Assembly: GCF_003030345.1 (NCBI RefSeq)
Contig: NZ_CP028158.1
Span: 7,192,001 to 7,256,000, forward strand
Source of the DNA: Plantactinospora sp. BC1
Lineage (GTDB): Bacteria > Actinomycetota > Actinomycetes > Mycobacteriales > Micromonosporaceae
Direction of reading: 5' to 3'
DNA length: 64,000 bases
Under the pieces are notes generated by a model, which was not told the origin of the DNA, did no database searches, and was given only the letters and a program-made list of their open reading frames with translations. The position numbers and the translations under genes are program-made. Shown piece by piece: positions 56,674 to 64,000 of the stretch. The first letter of the stretch is position 1. Every line of letters starts with the position of its first letter.

Positions 56674-56753
56674 CGTGCCGCTCCTCGGGTGCGGATGGTC
56701 GGGGTGCGCCCGTTCCCCTGCGGAGTCGACTGCTCCGGCGGGAACGGGCGAGG

Positions 56754-58742
56754 TCAGTGTCCGGTGCCGGCCGGCAGCCGCAGGCCGGTGTTGACCGGCG
56801 TCAGCGGCAGCAGCTTCTTGCCGGTCGGACCGATCTGGATCTCGGTGTCCATGGAGGGGCAGACGCCGCAGTCGAAGCACGGCGTCCACCGGCAGTCGTC
56901 CTGCTCGTACTCGGTGAGGGCGTCCTGCCAGTCCTGCCAGAGCCAGTCCTTGTCCAGGCCGGAGTCGAGGTGGTCCCAGGGCAGCACCTCGGTCTGCTCC
57001 CGCTCCCGGACGGTGTACCAGTCGAGGTCGACCCCGAAGGTCGGCAGCACCTCGGCGGCGGCGTCGACCCAGCGCCGGTAGGAGAAGTGCTCGCTCCAGC
57101 CGTCGAACCGGCCGCCGTTCTCCCAGACCCGCCTGATCACCGCGCCGACCCGGCGGTCACCCCGGCTGAGCAGCCCCTCGATCAGCGACGGCTCGCCGTC
57201 GTGGTAGCGGTAACCGATCGCCCGGCCGAGCGACCGGTCGGAGTTGATCGCCTGCTTGAGCAGCCTGAGCCGGTTGTCGATCACCTCGGGGCGCTCCATC
57301 GGCGCCCACTGGAACGGGGTGTGCGGCTTGGGCACGAAGCCGCCGATCGACACGGTGCAGCGGATGTCCTTGGAGCCGGTGGCGGCCCGGCCGGCCTTGA
57401 TCACCTCGTGTGCGAGCCGGGCGATCTGGAGGACGTCGGAGTCCTCCTCGGTCGGCAGCCCGCACATGAAGTAGAGCTTCACCTGCCGCCACCCGTTGGT
57501 GTAGGCGGTGACCACGGTGCGGATGAGGTCCTCCTCCGACACCATCTTGTTGATCACCTTGCGGATCCGCTCCGAGCCGCCCTCCGGGGCGAAGGTCAGC
57601 CCGGTACGCCGGCCGTTGCGGGACAGCTCCTGGGCCAGCTCGATGTTGAACGCGTCGACCCGGGTCGACGGCAGCGAGAGCGAGACGTTCGTGCCCTCGT
57701 ACTGCTGGGCGAGGCCGGAGCACATGTCGCCGATCTCCGAGTGGTCGGCCGATGACAGCGACAGCAGCCCCACCTCGTGGAAGCCGGAGTATTCCAGGCC
57801 GTCCCGCACCATCTGCCCGACGGTGGTGATCGAACGTTCGCGTACCGGCCGGGTGATCATGCCCGCCTGGCAGAACCGGCAACCCCGGGTGCAACCCCGG
57901 AAGATCTCCACCGCGTACCGCTCGTGCACGGTCTCGGCGAGCGGCACGATCGGCTTCTTCGGGTACGGCCAGGCGTCCAGGTCCATCGTCGTGCGCTTGT
58001 GCACCCGGAACGGCACGTCCGCCCGGTTCGGCACGACCCGCTGGATCCGGCCGTCGGGCAGGTAGTCGACGTCGTAGAAGCGCGGCACGTAGACGCTCTC
58101 GGTCCGGGCCAGCCGGAGCAGCAGCTCGTCCCGCCCGCCGGGGCTGCCCTCCTCCTTCCAGACCCGGACGATCTCGGTGATCTCCAGTACGGCTTCCTCG
58201 CCGTCGCCGAGCACCGCCGCGTCGATGAAGTCCGCGATCGGTTCCGGGTTGAACGCGGCGTGCCCGCCGGCCACGACCACCGGGTGCGCGTCGGTGCGGT
58301 CGGCGGAGAGCAGCGGGATGCCGGCCAGGTCGATCGCGGTGAGCAGGTTGGTGTAGCCCAGCTCGGTGGCGAACGAGATCCCGAAGAGGTCGAAGGCGCC
58401 GACCGGCCGGTGCGCCTCGACGGTGAACTGCGGCACGCCCTCGGCGCGCATCAGCCGCTCCAGGTCGGGCCAGACCGCGTACGTCCGCTCGGCCAGTACG
58501 TCCGGCAGCTCGTTGAGCACCTCGTAGAGGATCTGCACGCCCTGGTTCGGCAGGCCCACCTCGTACGCGTCCGGATACATCAGCGCCCAACGGACGACCG
58601 CCGACTCCCACTCCTTCACCACCGCGCCCAGTTCGCCGCCGACGTACTGGATCGGCTTGCTGACCTGGGGCAGCAGTTGCTCGAGCTGCGGCCAGACCGT
58701 CATCGCCGCTGACCTTTCCGCGGCGGACGACGCGGCGCTCAT
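56754..58742 (-). CDS. TIGR03960 family B12-binding-domain/radical SAM protein
   Basis: A 662-residue protein with an N-terminal cobalamin-binding-like domain (residues 40-200) and a radical-SAM domain whose cluster motif CTRGCRFC is near residue 285. The C-terminus has a Cys-rich motif CFDCGVCP near residue 635, perhaps an additional iron-sulphur site. ATG 58740-58742 follows GGGAGG. The function of the family is not known; the constant pairing with DUF2344, often near RNase E/G, points to RNA modification, but this is inference. The start is 235 bases from the divergent proline-rich gene; that gap shows no other feature. Confidence 0.88.
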   Translation of the reverse strand: MSAASSAAERSAAMTVWPQLEQLLPQVSKPIQYVGGELGAVVKEWESAVVRWALMYPDAYEVGLPNQGVQILYEVLNELPDVLAERTYAVWPDLERLMRAEGVPQFTVEAHRPVGAFDLFGISFATELGYTNLLTAIDLAGIPLLSADRTDAHPVVVAGGHAAFNPEPIADFIDAAVLGDGEEAVLEITEIVRVWKEEGSPGGRDELLLRLARTESVYVPRFYDVDYLPDGRIQRVVPNRADVPFRVHKRTTMDLDAWPYPKKPIVPLAETVHERYAVEIFRGCTRGCRFCQAGMITRPVRERSITTVGQMVRDGLEYSGFHEVGLLSLSSADHSEIGDMCSGLAQQYEGTNVSLSLPSTRVDAFNIELAQELSRNGRRTGLTFAPEGGSERIRKVINKMVSEEDLIRTVVTAYTNGWRQVKLYFMCGLPTEEDSDVLQIARLAHEVIKAGRAATGSKDIRCTVSIGGFVPKPHTPFQWAPMERPEVIDNRLRLLKQAINSDRSLGRAIGYRYHDGEPSLIEGLLSRGDRRVGAVIRRVWENGGRFDGWSEHFSYRRWVDAAAEVLPTFGVDLDWYTVREREQTEVLPWDHLDSGLDKDWLWQDWQDALTEYEQDDCRWTPCFDCGVCPSMDTEIQIGPTGKKLLPLTPVNTGLRLPAGTGH

Positions 58743-58977
58743 GGAACCTCCCGGGACACTCCGTTGGAACACCAACCATTCAGGGTACGCGCCACCCCCG
58801 CACCTCGGCGCGGTAGTCCCCGGGCCCCTCCCGATGCGGTGTTTCCACCGGAACGTGCCACGCACGCCCGCTCGCCGGGATTTCCCCGCCGTCCGAGACG
58901 CTCGTACGATCCGGCGTGGAACGACCGATTGGTCGGGCGGTACTAACCTCGGACGGGCGCGAGAGGAGATCCGCACA

Positions 58978-61014
58978 ATGCCCCAGCCCCAGCCGGAGGA
59001 GACCGTACCGGCGGGCCGAGTCACGCCGGCCGGACCGCCCCCGGCCGACGGACCGGCGACCGTGGCGTCCGGCGACCAGCACGCCCCGGCCGACGACCAG
59101 CACGCCCCGGCCGACGACGAGCACGACGGCCGAGCCGCTGACCAGCAGGAGCGTGCCGCCGCCGACCAGCAGGAACGTGCCGCCACTGACCAGCAGGAAC
59201 GTGCCGCCGCTGACCGGCAGGGCCGGACCGGCGAGCCGGACGACACGGCCGTGGACGTCCCGGCCGGGCCGGACGGACCCGCCGACGGGTCGGCCGATGT
59301 CGACGCCGATATCGACGCCGAGCTCGACCTACCGACCCGGCCCACGCCGCGGTCGCCCGACCCCGCGGCCTCCACCGCCACCTCCACGCTCGCCGAGCCC
59401 GACGGGGCGGTGCCACCGCCGCCCGGCCCCGACGAAGGGTCCCCGGCCGAAGGACCGCCGTCCCCGGCCGCCTCCGAAGCTCCCCCGAGCGAGGAAGCGC
59501 ACTCCACCCCCACCAAACGTGACGTGGCCGAAGAATCGCCCGCCACGGTCGACGGGCCACCATCCCCGGCCGGTGCCCCACCGTCCGCCTCCACGGCCGC
59601 TACCAGCCCCGACCGGACCGCCGCCAGCCCCGACCCGACCGCCGTCAGCTCCGACCCGACCGCCGTCAGCTCCGACCGGACCGCCGCCGATTCCGACCCG
59701 ACCGCCGCCGGCCCCGAGCCGCCGGCCGGGGCCGGTACGCCGGCAACGTCACCGTCGGAGGATGACGAGGCGGCCCCTACCCGGGTCGCGGCGCCGCGCT
59801 GGACCGGCTCGGCGGCCGTACCACCGCCCCGGCCGCGCAAGCGTCGCTGGTTCCGGGGCGGCCCCGAGGAGCCCGACGAGGCGGCGGCACCGACGGCGCG
59901 CACCCGGCCACCCGATCCGACCCTGCGGATGCCGGCCGTCGAGGCGGACGAGGACGAGATCCCCACCCCGGTCGACCCCTGGGCCGGTGCCGCCGAGGAC
60001 CCGTGGGCGGCGCACCCGCCGTACCCGCCGGTCGCCGGCCACCCGCCGGCGGCGAGTCATCCACCGGTCGGCTACGACGCGCCGGTCAGCCCACCCCCGG
60101 CCCGGCAGTTGCCGGTGACCCGGCGTTTCCCCGCGCCGACCGGCCCACCGCCGCCACCGCCACCGCGCACCGCACCGGCACCGCGCACCGCACCGGCACC
60201 GCGCACGCCGCCACCGCCGCAGACTGCGCCACCGCCACCGCCACCGCCACCGCCACCGCCGGCTCGGGCCGCCCGACCGCCGGCCGCGCCCGCGCCCCGG
60301 AAGCAGCCGCCGCCACCGCCGGTCGCCCCGCCCCGGCCGGCGAAGCAACGGCGCCGGCCGGAGGCACCACCGGTCCGCAAGGCGCCGCCCGCACCCGTTC
60401 CGCCGGTACGCCGACGACGCCGCTGGCCCCGGGTGATGTTCACGCTGACCCTGCTCAGCATCGCCTGCTGCTGCGGCATCCCGGCGTACTACGCCAAGCC
60501 GGTCTGGGACCAGTACCCGGCGTCGCCGAAGGATCCCCTGCCCAGTGAGGTACTCGACCTGCGGCTGCTGGACAACGCGTCCGGCCGGCAGACCGCCGAG
60601 CAGTTGAAGCAGGAGGTCCAGGGGCGGAACTGGTTCAACGGCGGCGAGGCGTTCGCCGGGGTCTACCGGGCCTCGAACGGCAAGCGGGTGGTCATCTTCG
60701 GCAGTACCGGTTTCCGGCTCAGTCCGGAGTCGGCGGTGCAGGAGGAGGTCACCCGGCTCCAGGACGAGTACGGGGTCGCCTCGGTCGAGTCGGTGCCGAC
60801 CGGCGTACGCGGCGAGTACCGCAGCTGCGGCACGGGCCGGGCCGACGGTGACGAGGTGGTGGTCTGCACCTGGGCGGACCACGGCAGCCTGGCCACCGCC
60901 CTATTCACCCGACTGTCGATAGCGGACAGCTCCGAGCTGCTGACCACGCTGCGGGAGAACATCATCGAGCGGGACCCGGTCGGCTCCGGCGGCGGCAGCC
61001 CCAGCACGGGCTGA
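58978..61014 (+). CDS. Large proline-rich membrane protein with repeat-built N-terminal region
   Basis: A 678-residue protein without a recognised family. Residues 1-480 are disordered: acidic repeats at 28-80 (DQQERAAA, DQHAPAD), a 7-residue repeat array at 212-246 (DPTAVSS), then Pro-rich blocks (up to 11 Pro in a row near residue 425) ending in the basic VRRRRRWPR. A single transmembrane helix (VMFTLTLLSIACCCGIPAYY, near residues 485-504) follows. The last ~170 residues form a folded extracytoplasmic domain (VLDLRLLDNASGRQTAEQLKQEV, NGKRVVIFGSTGFRLSPESAVQEEV) with two Cys. ATG 58978 has AGAGGAG. Likely a surface or scaffold protein; nothing more can be said. Confidence 0.75.
   Translation: MPQPQPEETVPAGRVTPAGPPPADGPATVASGDQHAPADDQHAPADDEHDGRAADQQERAAADQQERAATDQQERAAADRQGRTGEPDDTAVDVPAGPDGPADGSADVDADIDAELDLPTRPTPRSPDPAASTATSTLAEPDGAVPPPPGPDEGSPAEGPPSPAASEAPPSEEAHSTPTKRDVAEESPATVDGPPSPAGAPPSASTAATSPDRTAASPDPTAVSSDPTAVSSDRTAADSDPTAAGPEPPAGAGTPATSPSEDDEAAPTRVAAPRWTGSAAVPPPRPRKRRWFRGGPEEPDEAAAPTARTRPPDPTLRMPAVEADEDEIPTPVDPWAGAAEDPWAAHPPYPPVAGHPPAASHPPVGYDAPVSPPPARQLPVTRRFPAPTGPPPPPPPRTAPAPRTAPAPRTPPPPQTAPPPPPPPPPPPARAARPPAAPAPRKQPPPPPVAPPRPAKQRRRPEAPPVRKAPPAPVPPVRRRRRWPRVMFTLTLLSIACCCGIPAYYAKPVWDQYPASPKDPLPSEVLDLRLLDNASGRQTAEQLKQEVQGRNWFNGGEAFAGVYRASNGKRVVIFGSTGFRLSPESAVQEEVTRLQDEYGVASVESVPTGVRGEYRSCGTGRADGDEVVVCTWADHGSLATALFTRLSIADSSELLTTLRENIIERDPVGSGGGSPSTG
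59074..59220. repeat. In-frame 21-bp (x2) and 24-bp (x3) repeats in the proline-rich protein gene
   Basis: A 21-bp unit at 59074-59094 and 59095-59115 (protein DQHAPAD) is followed by a 24-bp unit at 59140-59163, 59164-59187 and 59188-59211 (protein DQQERAAA), plus a partial copy. All are multiples of three and leave the frame intact. Confidence 0.85.
59611..59715. repeat. In-frame 21-bp repeat, 5 copies, in the proline-rich protein gene
   Basis: Five consecutive 21-bp units (59611-59631 to 59695-59715) encode seven-residue repeats DRTAASP, DPTAVSS, DPTAVSS, DRTAADS, DPTAAGP. Copies 2 and 3 encode the same peptide and are the most recent pair. Confidence 0.88.
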
Positions 61015-61051
61015 GCCGGCCGACGCCCAGCGGCGGCGGACGGACGGGGGT

Positions 61052-61738
61052 CTACGAGCCGCCGTTCTCCGCCGCGTTGCGGGCCGGCGCGTACCGGGGC
61101 ACGTACTCCTGCCCGGTCAGCTTCTGGATCTCCGCCATGATCTCGTCGGTGATCTGCCGCAACGAGGTACGGTCCGTCGGGCGGCCGACGAACTCCATCG
61201 GCTTGCCGAACCGGATGGTCACCTTTCCGGTGCCCAGCCGGGGCAACCGGGCCCCGATCGGCTGGACCCGTTCGGTGCCGATCACACCGACCGGGATCAC
61301 CGGCACCTCGGCGGCGAGGGCCAGCCGGGCCACCCCGGTACGCCCCCGGTAGAGCCGGCCGTCCGGCGACCGGGTGCCCTCCGGGTAGATCGCCACCAGG
61401 TCACCGGCGCGGAGCACCGGGATCGCCCCGTCGAACGCCGAGAGTGCGGCTCGGCCGCCGGCCCGTTCCACCCGGATCGCACCGAGCCCGCTGATCACCG
61501 ACCGGGTGATCCAGCCGCGCACCCCGGTACCGGTGAAATACTCGGCCTTGGCCCAGAAGGCGAGGTGCCGGGGCACCACCGAGCCGAGGAACAGCTCGTC
61601 GGCGACCGAGAGGTGGTTGCCCGCGAAGATCGCGCCGCCGGTCGCGGGGACGTTCTCCAGGCCCTCCACGGTCGGACGCCAGGCAACCCGCATCGCGGTG
61701 CCGACGGTGTACTGGCCGATGGTGTAGAGCAGCGGCAC
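61052..61738 (-). CDS. 1-acyl-sn-glycerol-3-phosphate acyltransferase
   Basis: PlsC-type acyltransferase of 228 residues, converting lysophosphatidate to phosphatidate at the membrane. The HX4D catalytic motif is NHLSVAD near residues 41-47, and the substrate-binding EGT motif lies in YPEGTRS near residue 118. The start is GTG 61736-61738 with CGGAGG upstream. It could also acylate a related lipid; several paralogues are usual in actinobacteria. It is convergent with the proline-rich gene. Confidence 0.9.
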   Translation of the reverse strand: MPLLYTIGQYTVGTAMRVAWRPTVEGLENVPATGGAIFAGNHLSVADELFLGSVVPRHLAFWAKAEYFTGTGVRGWITRSVISGLGAIRVERAGGRAALSAFDGAIPVLRAGDLVAIYPEGTRSPDGRLYRGRTGVARLALAAEVPVIPVGVIGTERVQPIGARLPRLGTGKVTIRFGKPMEFVGRPTDRTSLRQITDEIMAEIQKLTGQEYVPRYAPARNAAENGGS

Positions 61739-61872
61739 GGGACCTCCGGCGGTCGAGGTAGTGGGGCGCTGTCACGTTAACCGACGGCCGACCGGTCCGC
61801 GTAGGTGACCGTCTCGATCACCCACCCGGACCGGTCGGACCGCACCCGGCAACGCTCAGCGCGACGGACCGC

Positions 61873-64000
61873 TCAGCGGCGGCGTACCGCCACCGTCACC
61901 CGGTCGCCCTCGCCGACCTCACCGGCGAAGCCGTCGACCCCCTCGGCGAAGCCGGCGGAGTCGGCCTGGTCGGCGAAGCCGATCGAGTCGGCCAGCACCT
62001 CCCGGGCCACGAAGTCCCGGTACGCCTCGACCGCCGAGACGACCTCCGCCGGAGCGGCGAGCAGCACCTCAATCCGGTCCGACACGTCCAGCCCGGCGTC
62101 GCGGCGGGCCTGCTGCACCACCCGTACGACGTCCCGGGCCAGGCCCTCGGCGGCGAGTTCCGGGGTGACGGCGGTGTCCAGCACCACCACGCCCTCCCCG
62201 CCGGGCAGCGGCGCGGAGTGCTCGGCGTCGGCGGGGACCAGCTTCAGCTCGTACTCGCCCTCCTCCAGCCGGACCCCGGCCGCCTCCGGTACCCCGTCCA
62301 CCAGCGTCCAGTCGCCGGCCTTGACCGCCTTGATCACGGTCTGCACCTGCTTGCCGACCCGGGGGCCGAGCGCCCGGGGCACCACCGTGAGCACCTGCTG
62401 GCAGTAGCTGGCCAGCTCGTCGCTGAAGGTGACCGCCTTGACGTTCACCTCGTCGGCGACCAGGTCGGCGAAGGGCCGCAGGGTGGCCGCGGCCGGGCTG
62501 GCCACGGTCAGCGACGACAGCGGCAGCCGGACCCGCAGCCCCTTTGCCTTGCGCAGCGAGAGCGCCGCCGAGGCGACCGCCCGGGTGGCGTCCATCGCGG
62601 CGACCAGCTCGTGGTCGGCCGGGAACTCGGCGGCCTCCGGCCAGTCGGTCAGGTGCACCGACCGCTCGCCGGTGAGTCCGCGCCAGACCTCCTCGGCGGT
62701 CAGCGGGGCCAGCGGGGCCAGCACCCGGCTAACCGTCTCCAGCACCGTGTAGAGGGTGTCGAAGGCGTCCCGGTCGCCGGACCAGAACCGGTCCCGGGAC
62801 CGTCGGACGTACCAGTTGGTCAGCGCGTCGAGGAAGGAGCGGACCGTGCCGCAGGCGCCGGAGATGTCGTAGACGTCGAGCTGCCCCTGTACCGCCTCGA
62901 CCAGCTCCCGGGTCTTGGCCAGCACGTACCGGTCGAGCAGGTGCGTCGAGTCGGTACGCCGGACGGCCTGGTAACCCTCCGCGTTGGCGTAGAGCGAGAA
63001 GAAGTACCAGACGTTCCAGTACGGCAGCAGCACCTGGCGTACCGAGTCCCGGATCGTCGTCTCGCTGACCACCACGTCGCCGCCGCGCAGCACCGGCGAG
63101 GACATCAGCGTCCAGCGCATCGCGTCCGAGCCGTAGCTGTCGAACATCTCGTAGACGTCCGGATAGTTGCGCAGGCTCTTGGACATCTTGCGCCCGTCCG
63201 AGCCGAGCACGATGCCGTGCACCACGGCGTTGCGGAACGCCGGCCGGTCGAAGAGCGCGGTCGCCAGCACGTGCATGGTGTAGAACCAGCCGCGCACCTG
63301 CGGGACGTACTCGACGATGAAGTCCCCGGGGTAGTGGTGCTCGAACCACTCGCGGTTCTCGAACGGGTAGTGCACCTGGGCGAACGGCATCGAACCGGAC
63401 TCGAACCAGCAGTCCAGTACCTCCGGCACCCGGCGCATGGTGGAGCGCCCGGTCGGGTCGTCCGGGTTGGGCCGGGTCAGCTCGTCGATGCCGGGCCGGT
63501 GCAGGTCGGTGACCTTGACCCCGAAGTCGGCCTCCAGCTCGGCGAGCGAGCCGTAGACGTCGACCCGTGGATACTGCGGGTCGTCCGACTTCCAGACCGG
63601 GATCGGCGAGCCCCAGAACCGGTTCCGGCTGATCGACCAGTCCCGGGCGTTCGCCAGCCACTTGCCGAACGAGCCGTCCCGGACGTGCCCCGGAGTCCAG
63701 CTGATCTGCTGGTTCAGCTCCAGCATCCGGTCCTTGACCTTGGTGACGGCCACGAACCAGGAGGAGACCGCCTTGTAGACCAGCGGGGTGTCGCAGCGCC
63801 AGCAGTGCGGGTACGCGTGGGTGTAGGTGTCCTGCCGGAGCACCACCCCGCGCTCCTTCAGCTCCCGGATCACCGACTTGTTGACGTCGAAGACCTGCTC
63901 ACCCTGGTACGGCGGGACCAGCGCGGTGAACCGGGTGTGGTCGTCCACGGTCACCACGGTCGGGATGCCGGCCGCGTTGCACGCCTTCTGGTCGTCCTCG
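61873..64000 (-). CDS. ileS: Isoleucine--tRNA ligase, C-terminal part (runs off the window)
   Basis: About 708 residues of class I isoleucyl-tRNA synthetase, open to the window end; the N-terminal part with HIGH lies outside. Visible are the editing-domain end ([14 protein letters not shown]), [49 protein letters not shown] and the KMSKS motif [19 protein letters not shown]. The anticodon-binding domain and a long C-terminal extension follow. The sequence resembles the eukaryote-type IleRS often found in actinobacteria and associated with mupirocin insensitivity, but this cannot be confirmed from the part seen. Repeats [20 protein letters not shown] mark the C-terminus. Confidence 0.95.
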   Translation of the reverse strand, partial: EDDQKACNAAGIPTVVTVDDHTRFTALVPPYQGEQVFDVNKSVIRELKERGVVLRQDTYTHAYPHCWRCDTPLVYKAVSSWFVAVTKVKDRMLELNQQISWTPGHVRDGSFGKWLANARDWSISRNRFWGSPIPVWKSDDPQYPRVDVYGSLAELEADFGVKVTDLHRPGIDELTRPNPDDPTGRSTMRRVPEVLDCWFESGSMPFAQVHYPFENREWFEHHYPGDFIVEYVPQVRGWFYTMHVLATALFDRPAFRNAVVHGIVLGSDGRKMSKSLRNYPDVYEMFDSYGSDAMRWTLMSSPVLRGGDVVVSETTIRDSVRQVLLPYWNVWYFFSLYANAEGYQAVRRTDSTHLLDRYVLAKTRELVEAVQGQLDVYDISGACGTVRSFLDALTNWYVRRSRDRFWSGDRDAFDTLYTVLETVSRVLAPLAPLTAEEVWRGLTGERSVHLTDWPEAAEFPADHELVAAMDATRAVASAALSLRKAKGLRVRLPLSSLTVASPAAATLRPFADLVADEVNVKAVTFSDELASYCQQVLTVVPRALGPRVGKQVQTVIKAVKAGDWTLVDGVPEAAGVRLEEGEYELKLVPADAEHSAPLPGGEGVVVLDTAVTPELAAEGLARDVVRVVQQARRDAGLDVSDRIEVLLAAPAEVVSAVEAYRDFVAREVLADSIGFADQADSAGFAEGVDGFAGEVGEGDRVTVAVRRR

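Overview
The window is a single stretch of very GC-rich, tightly packed actinobacterial chromosome. Gene content and order point to a Micromonosporaceae-type organism such as Micromonospora or a relative; this is inference from protein style (a DUF397 protein, GTG starts, RNase E with a long N-terminal extension), not from a marker search. No rRNA, tRNA, insertion sequence, prophage, CRISPR array or biosynthetic cluster was seen. Most genes lie on the minus strand and form a conserved housekeeping series. From memory, this series follows the order known around uppS-recO-era to obg-rplU-rne in Mycobacterium tuberculosis, with lineage-specific genes inserted.

Layout. 0-1 kb: start of a Ser/Thr protein kinase (cut by the window edge) and a small basic protein. 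1.3-11.2 kb: uppS, recO, then plus-strand DUF4097 lipoprotein and minus-strand acyltransferase, MOSC and uronate-dehydrogenase-like genes, then the overlapping chain phoH-ybeY-corC-(degenerate cytidine deaminase)-era. 11.4-17 kb: serine hydrolase, HIT protein, SDR and a GH3 glucosidase. 17-22.5 kb: rsmE, dnaJ, hrcA with a CIRCE operator, a DUF4870 membrane protein and hemW. 22.5-27.3 kb: enoyl-CoA hydratase, lytic-transglycosylase-like protein, PhyH dioxygenase, an unknown protein and a GlsB-type membrane protein. 27.3-41.7 kb: NUDIX-lepA, phosphotransferase, rpsT, holA, comEC-comEA, a secreted polysaccharide lyase, DegV, a histidine phosphatase, rsfS and nadD. 41.7-49.5 kb: an accessory block with pepN, an orphan DUF397 gene, a secreted sugar dehydrogenase, trpS and a GNAT acetyltransferase. 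49.5-64 kb: obgE-rpmA-rplU, a lipoprotein, rne, a DUF2344/radical-SAM pair, a proline-rich membrane protein, an acyltransferase and the 3' part of ileS.

Regulation seen directly. trpS is preceded by a complete-looking tryptophan attenuator: a 9-11 codon leader with two adjacent Trp codons, mutually exclusive hairpins and a terminator. hrcA has a perfect CIRCE operator. Two perfect TTGTCCACA DnaA boxes lie just upstream of comEA-comEC, with holA beyond. Several genes (DUF4097 lipoprotein, enoyl-CoA hydratase, rsmE, nadD, the unknown 25.8 kb gene, the trp leader) have a TANNNT hexamer 6-7 bases before the start codon, the layout expected of leaderless mRNAs.

The most unusual structural property is the density of short tandem repeats at gene edges. 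Arrays of 13, 17 and 24 bp run across the stop codons of dnaJ, the transglycosylase-like gene and obgE. A 27-bp array forms the 5' end of era, and further arrays lie in at least five intergenic gaps. Repeats of 21-24 bp also build the N-terminal part of the proline-rich protein, and comEC carries an imperfect repeat. The region looks prone to slippage duplications where they do not break reading frames. A 23-bp perfect, AT-rich inverted repeat between the GH3 gene and rsmE also stands out.
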